A stretch of DNA of 64,000 nucleotides, from positions 25,388,082 through 25,452,081 of the forward strand of contig NC_067207.1 of the NCBI RefSeq assembly GCF_026262505.1, given 5' to 3'. Position numbers and translations under genes: made by a program. Each line of letters begins with the position of its first letter. Position 1 is the stretch's first letter. Origin of the DNA: Trichomonas vaginalis G3 (taxonomy: Eukaryota > Parabasalia > Trichomonadida > Trichomonadidae). Shown piece after piece: positions 56,531 to 64,000 of this stretch. A model generated the notes under the pieces. It did no database searches. It was not told where the DNA came from and was given only the letters and a program-made list of their open reading frames with translations.

Positions 56531-57220
56531 AATGCTATTGAGACTCTCTGAAAAAAATCGAAGATTTGAGAAGAGCACGGATAATTGAGACAAAATCAAA
56601 TAGATCAACGATAACTTAAAAATTTTGAGATAAATGCACTTACATGATGCCAATTATCATAAATAACGCAAGATTATATTCAGAGAAGAAAGGTTTTTTA
56701 TTCCTATCAAAAATCCAGGAGTTATCTCAAAATTTTCTGAGAGCACGTTAAATAATTTAACCTCGTTTTATCTTGATTAAAAATGGTGTAATTCTATTTT
56801 GAATGTAATATGGGCGATTTTTATTAACTTGCAACAAGAATTTATTATACCTTATTCCTCTCAAATTTTCTTCATAAAATTTTAGGAAAATTTTCATCAA
56901 AATCTTATTGATTTTTGCACTAATCAATATAATTCGTAATAGTTATTATTTGGTGATGTTGTAAAATCAAATTTAAGGACTAAACGAGGTTACTATTATT
57001 TAACGTGCTCTCAGAAAATTTTGAGATAACTCCTGGATTTTTGATAGGAATAAAAAACCTTTCTTCTCTGAATATAATCTTGCGTTATTTATGATAATTG
57101 GCATCATGTAAGTGCATTTATCTCAAAATTTTTAAGTTATCGTTGATCTATTTGATTTTGTCTCAATTATCCGTGCTCTTCTCAAATCTTCGATTTTTTT
57201 CAGAGAGTCTCAATAGCATT

Positions 57221-57225
57221 TCATT
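57221..57225 (+). promoter_or_regulatory. Initiator (TCATT) of right metacaspase
   Basis: TTTCATTTTCCTAGATG, mirror image of the left gene's initiator. Confidence 0.6.
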
Positions 57226-57232
57226 TTCCTAG

Positions 57233-57985
57233 ATGAGTGCAAAGACAAACATCAAGAAGTACGGAACAGACATCACAAACGTCAGCACAAGCAAGCTCCC
57301 AACAAACTTGCAGCGCGTTGGATTCGTCGTAATCAACTGCTACATCGGAACAAGATACTCGCTTGGCGACGGTCCAATGAACGACGGATACAACATGGCG
57401 AAGTGCCTTAAGAGATATGGATACCAGGTATACTACATAGTAGACTCTAAGAAGAAGCCATTCCTCGAGAAACTCGCATTCTTCCTTCAGAACACAAAGA
57501 CAGAGCTCGCCCTCTTCTACGTCGGACATGGAACTAATGTCGCAGATCTCAACGGTGACGAAGATGATGGTCAGGATGAGGCTCTCGTCTTCGTAGATGG
57601 AAATATCATTGATGATGAACTCCTCCAGACACTCGCAGAAAACAAGTGCCCAGAAAACAAAGTAATCTTGATCTCAGACTGCTGCCACTCAGGAACAGTT
57701 TGGGACCTCCAGAGCAAGAACATCGGAAACGTCAGAATCCCAGCAAACTTCGTCTCCGTATCTGCTGCAAACGACAAGCAGACAGCAAAGCAGACAGTCG
57801 CAGATAGAGTCGAACAAGGAATGTTCACATACAATCTGATGAAAGCTCTCGAGCAAGAACCCAACATGACAGCAATGGAGTGCAAGAAACGCCTCGCAAC
57901 ATCACTCAGGAAGTATGCACAAACTGTAACTGTTGCTTCAACAACGCCATCTCTACTCAACGTTCCAATATTCAACTTAGTTTAA
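57233..57985 (+). CDS. Metacaspase (type I, no prodomain), 250 aa, inverted copy
   Basis: Same enzyme as the gene at 55,766, in the opposite orientation; catalytic His (FYVGHGTN) and Cys (SDCCHSGT) retained. The residue at NVRIPANF is Pro, where the left copy has Gln. Divergent transcription from the 214-bp spacer region with identical 250-bp upstream regions implies the same regulation. Intact. Confidence 0.93.
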   Translation: MSAKTNIKKYGTDITNVSTSKLPTNLQRVGFVVINCYIGTRYSLGDGPMNDGYNMAKCLKRYGYQVYYIVDSKKKPFLEKLAFFLQNTKTELALFYVGHGTNVADLNGDEDDGQDEALVFVDGNIIDDELLQTLAENKCPENKVILISDCCHSGTVWDLQSKNIGNVRIPANFVSVSAANDKQTAKQTVADRVEQGMFTYNLMKALEQEPNMTAMECKKRLATSLRKYAQTVTVASTTPSLLNVPIFNLV

Positions 57986-58058
57986 TTTAATTTAACTTAA
58001 TATAACTACTTATTATTATTATCATAAACATGTAAAATACATTTTTATTATTGAAATT

Positions 58059-58343
58059 TATTTGATTGTTTTTGTTTCGTGGTTTTGTAATGAACAAGTT
58101 GCTAATATGTAAGAAAGGTTTTAAACCATGTATCTTCATAACTACATTTTGTCAGCAAAAATATATACAAGACAAAATGAGTTAATTGGAGCGTTGTTAA
58201 AAGAATGTCAACAAATTGTGATGAAATATTAAACTTGTGAATGAAATTTTCAATTAATTAGTGATTATTATTAGAATTTTTCAAAAATCTATAAAAAGAG
58301 AGAAGTATTTGGTTATGAAACACGTTTAATAATAATAATAGAT
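58059..58343. other. Short intergenic region between convergent genes
   Basis: AT-rich spacer between the metacaspase and RACK1 genes, which face each other. No element recognised. Confidence 0.6.
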
Positions 58344-59351
58344 TTAGGCTGACTTGACCTCCCAAGCGCGGATGGAGCCGTCATTGTAGCCAGAGTACAA
58401 TACGGAACCATCGGCAGCCCAGGCGAGGCATGTGCAGTCTGGTGTGCGGCCGGCATTGCGCTTGCCTTCATGCTTGAAGTTTGGCTGGACGAGATCGATC
58501 TGTTGCTTGGCACCGATATCCCAAACAGCGATGCCTTCGTATGTAGCGGCGCAGATCCAAGCCTGTGTTGGGCAGGCAGCGACGGCGTGGACTGGAGATG
58601 GGGCTGTGAAGGAGATTGTCTTGGCACCGTTCTCTGTGAGCCACATGACAACCTTGCGGTCTGAGCCACCTGTGATAACCCACTTGCCATCTGGTGTGAA
58701 GTCAACAGATGTGCAGCGGCCATCGTGAGCCTTGAATTCCTTGATGAGCTTGGCCTCCTTCTCAATGGACCAGATGTAGACCTTGCCATCCCAGCAGCCG
58801 ACAGCGATGACGAGTGGGGATGTCTCGTCAGCCATTGGAGCGCAGGCAACAGATGTAACCCAGGAAGAGCACTGGAGTTCAGCCTTGTTTTCACCAAGGA
58901 TGTTCCAGATCTTGACTTGGTTATCACGGCCGACGGAGATGATACGGCGGTTGCATGGTGAGAATGTAACACCTAAGACATCCTTCTTGTGGCCAAGGAA
59001 GAGCTTCTTTGTTGTGCGTGTGGAGAGGTCCCAAAGGCGGAGTGTGGAGTCCCAGGATGATGTGAGAAGGTGGGAAGCATCGCGGGAAAGGGAAACATCA
59101 GAAACGAAGTGGTTGTGGCCAATAAGGCGTGTGAATGGTGTAGCCCACTGTTCCTGTGTGCGGTTAAGCTTCCAAACGAGAGCTGACTTATCGCGGGAAG
59201 CAGAGACGAGGTAGTTGTGCTCATTATCGATTTCGATGGATTCGATGGCAGCGTTGTGGCCAACGAATGTAGCACGTGGAGCGAAGTGAGCGGACTGTGT
59301 CTCTTCAACTTCAACTTGTTCAACTTGTTCGACTGGTTGTTCAGCAGACAT
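58344..59351 (-). CDS. RACK1-like WD40 protein (G-beta-like, ribosome-associated)
   Basis: Seven-bladed WD40 propeller. Clear repeats end in ALVWKL, LRLWDL, VKIWNI, VYIWSI, VVMWLT, IAVWDI and IRAWEV. GHNHFVSDVSLSRDASHLLT and GHKKDVLGVTFSPCNRRIIS are hallmark RACK1-style blades, and the spacing of blade 6-7 (TPDCTCLAWAADGSVLYSGY-NDGSIRAW) supports it. RACK1 is a scaffold on the 40S ribosomal subunit. The start at 59,351 (MSAEQPVEQVEQ) is preferred over an ATG seven codons upstream because the extra codons read MAFPYFL and look like leader. The 30-residue acidic N-terminal extension is unusual. High GC as in highly expressed genes. Confidence 0.9.
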   Translation of the reverse strand: MSAEQPVEQVEQVEVEETQSAHFAPRATFVGHNAAIESIEIDNEHNYLVSASRDKSALVWKLNRTQEQWATPFTRLIGHNHFVSDVSLSRDASHLLTSSWDSTLRLWDLSTRTTKKLFLGHKKDVLGVTFSPCNRRIISVGRDNQVKIWNILGENKAELQCSSWVTSVACAPMADETSPLVIAVGCWDGKVYIWSIEKEAKLIKEFKAHDGRCTSVDFTPDGKWVITGGSDRKVVMWLTENGAKTISFTAPSPVHAVAACPTQAWICAATYEGIAVWDIGAKQQIDLVQPNFKHEGKRNAGRTPDCTCLAWAADGSVLYSGYNDGSIRAWEVKSA

Positions 59352-60128
59352 TAGAAAGTAAGGAAAGGCCAAAACGATTAATTCTCTCTCAATTTTTCTT
59401 ACTTCTCAAAAGTATGCTAGTCAATATTCATTTCTTTATACAAATAGCTTAAACTCAATGTTTTTTCACTAAATATTGTAAAATTTGTTCAATTGCTCTT
59501 TTACATTCGTGGAATTTGCTTTAAATTACTGAATAATAGTTGAAAAATATGACACTACCTAATGAACTTACAAATCTCTTAATATCAAATGCTTGCCATA
59601 AGATTTTTGAATTTTTATTCAAATGCAGATTTAATGAAAATCTCGATTGGAATTTGCGTTTAATTCTATTTCATGTTCTAAATTCATTCTGCATCCATTG
59701 AAACACAAAATATCAAAATATAAAAAATATAGGAGTTAAATGGAATCTTTGATTACATCACCCTTCCTAAATAATCTGCATGCTAACGATGTGGTATCAT
59801 TTTAAATGTGAAGTTTTTAAATGAAACAATTCTACAGTGATTGGACACATAAATTGAATATTACTCATTGCATTTGCTTTTAAATTCATTGTGCTAGTAG
59901 ATATATGGTCATATTTTGAAGAATTAATGAGAAAATCAGTTTTCTCGAGATTGATATTAAGGAAAATATAGTACAAAGAGAAAATAGAGAAAGGCATTGC
60001 ATGATAAATTGCTTTATAAAGTAATAAAACTAAATAATACCAAAACTATTTGAGATATAATATTATCATTATATAGAAATAGATATGTTTTTAAAACACG
60101 CTGTATATTATAATAACGAATTAATATA
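59352..60128. other. AT-rich intergenic region, no gene seen
   Basis: Between RACK1 and the phosphatase; short chance frames only, no recognised element. Confidence 0.6.
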
Positions 60129-61136
60129 TTATTTCTTATGCTGTCTGGGAGTGCCAGGAATCGTAATAATTTCTTCTTTTGATTCTGTCTTTGGTAATGG
60201 TGCGAATCCGGTTTCAGAGCTTGATGATCTTGATAACTTAACAACAGGAATATCAGATGGAAGGATTGTGTAACTTAATTTATTTCCAACGCCGATATCT
60301 ATAAAAGCAGCTTTGTTGTTAAAGCGGCCTGTGTAGCAACTTGCTGTAAATATTGTAACGACTGATTTATCTGGTAAAAATGGAAAGTTGTAGCCATCAT
60401 TTGCTAATTGATGTCCGCGAATGATTGTAGTGAAATTGTTGCATTGAAGGAACTTCTTAGCAGCTAAAAGTCCCCATGTAATTGTTGCTCCTCTGTCATT
60501 TGGTCCCCAGTTATCAGTTTTTTCATTTGGATCTGACCAGAGTAAATCGGCCAATATTCCATCTGTTGGAACAGCTGTAGGACGTTCTATTGCTTTAATC
60601 AAATTAACATTGTCTGCGTCGGGACTTAAGCCTCCATGAACGCAAAATATCTCCTTACCAACTATAGCAGCTATCGGAAGGCAGTCAAAGATGTCCATGA
60701 ATAGCAGATAGAGGTCTTCTGAGAGCTTCTCCAGGCATTCTCTGTAGAAGCCGAAGCTTTCTGTCATTTCTGGACTCTCATGATTGCCTCGAAGTAGATA
60801 TATGTTATTTGGATATAGCAACTTCAATGCGAAGAGAAGTGTAATGACTTCAACGCTATTTTCGCCTCTATCCACATAATCACCTAAAAATAGAAAGCGA
60901 TTATCAGGAACAAAGCCGCCTGCATCAAATACACGTAATAAATCGTGATACTGTCCATGTATATCACCACTTACTTTGATTGGTGGCTCTAGTTCTAATA
61001 CAGAAGGCTCATCCAGCAAAACTGGTTTAATCTCTTTGCAAATCCAGTAAAAATCATCTGTAGATATTCTACCGGCAAAACCTTTGTTCTCCAGCAAGAT
61101 TTCAACAATATTCTCAAGCCGGAAGACCCTGTCCAT
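60129..61136 (-). CDS. PP1-like serine/threonine protein phosphatase, 335 aa
   Basis: Metallophosphatase of the PPP family. Motifs: GDIHGQYHDLLRVFD, GDYVDRGENSVEVI, RGNHESPEMTESFGFY, CVHGGLSPDAD and a second metal-ligand His in IIRGHQLANDGYNF. Metal ligands of the active site are all present. It departs from typical PP1: RGNHE is followed by SPEM rather than CASI, the C-terminal SAPNYC region reads TASCYTGRFNN, and a 40-residue Ser/Pro tail (LSRSSSSETGFAPLP) is added. Thus a divergent lineage-specific PP1/PPP member. The start MDRVFRLENIVEIL at 61,136 gives the expected N-terminal helices. Confidence 0.93.
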   Translation of the reverse strand: MDRVFRLENIVEILLENKGFAGRISTDDFYWICKEIKPVLLDEPSVLELEPPIKVSGDIHGQYHDLLRVFDAGGFVPDNRFLFLGDYVDRGENSVEVITLLFALKLLYPNNIYLLRGNHESPEMTESFGFYRECLEKLSEDLYLLFMDIFDCLPIAAIVGKEIFCVHGGLSPDADNVNLIKAIERPTAVPTDGILADLLWSDPNEKTDNWGPNDRGATITWGLLAAKKFLQCNNFTTIIRGHQLANDGYNFPFLPDKSVVTIFTASCYTGRFNNKAAFIDIGVGNKLSYTILPSDIPVVKLSRSSSSETGFAPLPKTESKEEIITIPGTPRQHKK

Positions 61137-61570
61137 ATTGAAAATCCTAAAAGTTGGCTATTGAAAGGTGGTTATTTGTAAACTAATCAAATTGAAAAAT
61201 CAGATAATTTATGAAATTAAATTGTTTAATTGATTCGAAAGGGGAATAAAATTTTGCGATCACTTGAAAAGTGACATCCTATTCGATATATTGAAAATCA
61301 ATACCTAGCAAATTATGTCTAAAAGAGATATCGATAGTATATATAATTCCCTCGCTTATAGCTTATATAAAAATTATAATGATGGATCGAATATTCCTAT
61401 TATTGAGTAAGATTATGATCAGGGGATCAAAATCTAATTTTACAACTATTCAATTTGAAGTTTCTTTTGAGAAAAAAAGAATTTAACGTTAAATAAACCT
61501 TATGACAACACCCACATATCATTTCAATCCCTCCTACATTTCAACTCAAATTTATTTTTCATATAACTTG
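61137..61570. other. Intergenic region upstream of the phosphatase
   Basis: AT-rich; no gene recognised. It ends at the proposed left end of Polinton C. Confidence 0.55.
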
Positions 61571-61913
61571 AGTAGTATATGTGGAAGGGTTGTGTGACTT
61601 TTTTTGTAAACGTAAGAATTCATACAATATTGAACGATTTTGTATCATTTTTTTTAACATATGAAGTAAAAAATGTATGATTCTTACGGTTTTTATTCTT
61701 ACGTTTTTGAATAAATCAAGATTTAAAAAATTTTCAAATCGTAAGACATTTACACTCAACCCATACATAATGAAATATATTTCATCACTTATAAAAGAAG
61801 TTATATATAGATAATGTCAGCTATTCCACGATTAATTAAACATTGTTTAAATCCTGAATGGAATCAACGGAGTCATAATGAAAAACCACATAAACGGGTA
61901 AAAAAATTAGAAA

Positions 61914-62282
61914 CTAATGATTATTTGAATTTATGAAATCAATTATTTGATTCATTCTTTCTTCAATCTCTTCTATTCTTTTTGTTAAATCATCTATTTT
62001 CATTAATGAGGTGATTCTTGATTGAGGAATAGATTTCAAACTAATCACTCCTTTTATTTTTGAAATTTTGAATCCATCAACTTTAAACATTTTATTCAAT
62101 TTACATGTTGTCAATTCTTCAAATAATTTTTTATTATTGGCATAATAGTCATTAAATTCTTCAACAGATGAAAAAATTTTTATTTCAGTAATTGGTTTAA
62201 CAACGTTTATTTTTTGTTGAACATTTCCACTTTCATTTATTTCTTCCTCCTCTGTTTCATTTATTTTTAAAATCGGTTTCAT
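61914..62282 (-). CDS. Small coiled-coil protein, Polinton C, 122 aa
   Basis: Starts MKPILKINETEEEEINESGN; the middle has EEFNDYYANNKKLFEELTTC and KLNKMFKVDGFKISKIKGVI, and the end is a coiled coil (KIDDLTKRIEEIEERMNQII). The organisation resembles the small gene at 34,640-34,852 in Polinton B, also next to an inverted repeat. Divergent from the gene at 62,349. Function unknown; appears whole. Confidence 0.6.
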   Translation of the reverse strand: MKPILKINETEEEEINESGNVQQKINVVKPITEIKIFSSVEEFNDYYANNKKLFEELTTCKLNKMFKVDGFKISKIKGVISLKSIPQSRITSLMKIDDLTKRIEEIEERMNQIIDFINSNNH

Positions 62283-62348
62283 TTATCATTAAATAAAAAT
62301 TAGAATATAAGTGATGAAATATATTTTTTAATTAATATTAAATCAGAA

Positions 62349-62627
62349 ATGGCTGCAGGATTCTTTAAAAAATTATGGGAAGGAATTAAGAAAGCTGCGG
62401 GTTGGGTTCATAAAAATATTATTAAACCCGTTGCAAACTTTTTGGCACCAGTAGCGAAAACGGCAGGAACTATCATAGGTGGAGTATTAGGTACTAAAGC
62501 AGGTAATCCGGCGATGGGAGCACAAGCAGGTAACGCAATTGGTGGAATTGCTGAAGGAATACTTAATAAAATAGGAGGTAATAGTGGAAAAATAAATAAA
62601 TATTATTTTTATCTTAGTATCGGTTGA
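62349..62627 (+). CDS. Amphipathic Gly/Ala-rich minor virion protein, Polinton C
   Basis: Starts MAAGFFKKLWEGIKKAAGWV, a strongly amphipathic helix with aromatic and Lys faces typical of membrane-active peptides. It continues KNIIKPVANFLAPVAKTAGT and a Gly-rich glycine-zipper-like part (IIGGVLGTKAGNPAMGAQAG). Candidate pVI-like membrane-lytic virion protein. The 3' end, after about 62,590, may not be the original. A shorter paralogue follows in inverse orientation. Confidence 0.55.
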   Translation: MAAGFFKKLWEGIKKAAGWVHKNIIKPVANFLAPVAKTAGTIIGGVLGTKAGNPAMGAQAGNAIGGIAEGILNKIGGNSGKINKYYFYLSIG

Positions 62628-62629
62628 AG

Positions 62630-62822
62630 TCTTTGATAAACTTTTTCTCCTTTATTTAATATTTCTCTTATTGGGGCGCTTTTGGCGTTATTGATTCAGC
62701 AACGTCACTAATTGCTTCTTTATTCTTAAATATCCAATTTGCTCCTTTCTTCATTGTTTCCCAAACTTTATGCGCTCCTCTTTTTACTTTATCCCATAAT
62801 TTTTAAAGAATCCTGCAGCCAT
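62630..62822 (-). pseudogene. Inverted paralogue of the amphipathic protein (remnant)
   Basis: On the minus strand from 62,822 the text begins ATGGCTGCAGGATTCTTTAA, the same 20 bases as the start at 62,349, and continues with coding for an amphipathic helix (RGAHKVWETMKKGANWIFKN). The two copies are convergent, with their starts facing outwards. Fossil part, broken. Confidence 0.55.
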
Positions 62823-62891
62823 AGTTGATTATTTCATTAAAATTAAAAATTCATTTTCATCTTTTAATTTTGATTTTTTATTTATTAATAA

Positions 62892-64000
62892 ATGACGACT
62901 AACTATTTGGTGCCAAACACTAAACCGATTAATGGAAATGTATTTCATTCATTCGAAAAGATAAATGAAATATTCGCAAAGAATGACGGTAGAAGATATT
63001 ATAGAGAACTTGAAAGTTCATGCTATGACTCTGATGCTCCATATTTTGATGATAAACAAACTCATTTAAGAATTACAAATCCGGCTCATGATGTGAACCA
63101 ATTAGGTGACACATATATTAAACGCAAAGTTAAAGCAACTCTAGTTTCAAATAAAGCTTTCACATGTGATGCCGCTTTTAAATGCATGCGTTTATTCGTT
63201 GGTTACAAATCATCAAATCAAAGCTTTAAACAATTAGAAGTAGAAACCGAAAGAGGTGATGCCGGTTATCTTCAGATGGATTGCGCCCGTGAATCTTTCG
63301 CATTTGCAACATATAAACCAAAATCAGAAAGGAAAGTTAAAAAGTTTGTTCATTCGTTATATAATAATGTTCAAAAATATGATAACTCAGTATGTGGTAA
63401 ATATATTGACCCTTCAGAAGTTTCAAGAATGCAAATGAAGAAGTTGATGTCACTTTTGATATATTATTCCGGTAAATGATTTGTTAGCATTTCAGGCGTT
63501 CGATGATTATCCTAAATCATTTGGTGAAATCATTCTTAAATATTATGTTTTCAGGGAACTTTAGTATTTTGTCAGGTTGACCCGTTAAGAGTTGCTGATT
63601 TACAAAATTACGTTTATGAAAAGATAACTGATGAAAATTATGAAAAGATTATGAATCATGTTTATAAATATGATCGCAAATTCCAACAAATCGGACTTCC
63701 TGCCAAATTAATTACAAGCTTAGCCGCTACATCTGCTGACGCAACAGTTGATAACGTTATTATTTCATGCACAAAGATGGAAGTTTTAGAGGATAAATGC
63801 ATTACACCAGGATACGGTTTAATTGAAGAATCAGTTAAAGCAATACCACGTTTATTTAGTAAGGAAGATCCATTCATGATTCCAGCTCAACATATTGACG
63901 TTCGTTCACTAAATGGAGGTTGCATCACTCCTGAAGGTATTAGCTCAGATTTCTCATACGCTCTTCATAATGTTACAGATGTTGTGTTAACATTTCCGAA
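62892..64000 (+). pseudogene. Capsid-like protein, Polinton C (runs off window)
   Basis: Begins MTTNYLVPNTKPINGNVFHS. The first 195 residues include DTYIKRKVKATLVSNKAFTC, then DAAFKCMRLFVGYKSSNQSF, similar in position and style to the GFDDAFYAVAGYQILANGRI segment of the Polinton B capsid-like gene. Further coding (FQQIGLPAKLITSLAATSAD, FMIPAQHIDVRSLNGG) continues to the window edge. Candidate major capsid protein. Fossil part, broken. Confidence 0.5.

Larger units (their letters stand above)
55693..58058. repeat. Large inverted repeat carrying two metacaspase genes
   Basis: Arms 55,693-56,768 and 56,983-58,058 (about 1,075 bp each) are nearly identical in inverse orientation around a unique spacer of about 214 bp centred at 56,876. 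Each arm holds a whole metacaspase gene, its initiator and about 250 bp upstream. The arms end outside at AAATTCAATAATAAAAATGG and inside at AAATAATNNNAACCTCGTTT. Confidence 0.93.
61571..64000. mobile_element. Polinton/Maverick C, left end (runs off window)
   Basis: Virus-like region starting near AGTAGTATATGTGGAAGGGT at 61,571, which resembles the AGTTAGTATACAAGTC terminus of Polinton B. A long near-terminal hairpin pair (CGTAAGAATTCATACA at about 61,611 and TGTATGATTCTTACG at about 61,673) follows. Contains a coiled-coil gene, two inverted amphipathic-protein genes and a capsid-like gene. Only about 2.4 kb is visible, with at least two breaks. The boundary is inferred. Confidence 0.6.

Noticed and set aside
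58313-59323. Several 60-219 aa frames overlapping RACK1 on both strands
   Set aside because: They are shadows of a GC-richer real gene; only the WD40 frame has family features.
1-64000. tRNA or rRNA genes
   Set aside because: Read for cloverleaf-like GGTTCGAATCC boxes and conserved rRNA stretches; none convincing.

Overview
The window looks like nuclear DNA of a parabasalid protist, most likely Trichomonas vaginalis. The evidence is intronless AT-rich genes, the trichomonad initiator TCA(C/T)(A/T) 8 to 18 bases before several host ATGs, a mariner copy of the Tvmar1 type, and three separate Polinton/Maverick elements. The species name is an inference from these family features, not from a database search.

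Layout: (1) 1-19,879 is the right-hand part of Polinton A, which runs off the left edge. It holds a small-gene end, a cassette-like locus of KilA-N, T5orf172 and related genes separated by palindromic spacers, a packaging ATPase, an SF3 (D5-like) helicase, capsid genes and a 1.1-kb array of fifteen long hairpins. (2) 19,880-28,405 is host DNA with three tandem minus-strand copies of a single-pass surface-protein gene, all disabled, and a mariner between the first two. (3) 28,406-33,985 is host DNA with an intact type I membrane-protein gene, a metacaspase remnant, and the 5' part of a second membrane-protein gene. (4) 33,986-55,101 is Polinton B, bounded by about 650-bp terminal inverted repeats and a 5-bp target duplication, inserted in that second gene. 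It has PolB, an rve integrase, an ATPase, capsid-like genes, a phage-type tail-fibre protein, KilA-N and HNH genes. (5) 55,102-61,570 is host DNA: the 3' part of the interrupted gene, two near-identical metacaspase genes in a 1.07-kb-armed inverted repeat, RACK1 and a divergent PP1-like phosphatase. (6) About 61,571-64,000 is the left end of Polinton C.

In both A and B the replication, packaging and capsid genes lie among DNA-binding and homing-type genes (KilA-N, DUF3627, T5orf172, HNH) that appear to spread as cassettes with a shared promoter and shared palindromic modules. Polinton A shows an SF3 helicase and no PolB or integrase in the visible 19.9 kb, whereas B has PolB and integrase and no SF3 helicase. 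All three Polintons are treated as fossils: A is heavily broken, B is nearly whole with roughly half a dozen broken genes, and C has at least two breaks in its visible part.

The strongest candidate for something undescribed is the hairpin array at 17,832-18,924: fifteen different near-perfect stem-loops in 1.1 kb, enclosed by matching inverted repeats. Next come hairpins inside KilA-family coding sequence whose two arms have changed in a compensatory way between Polintons A and B.
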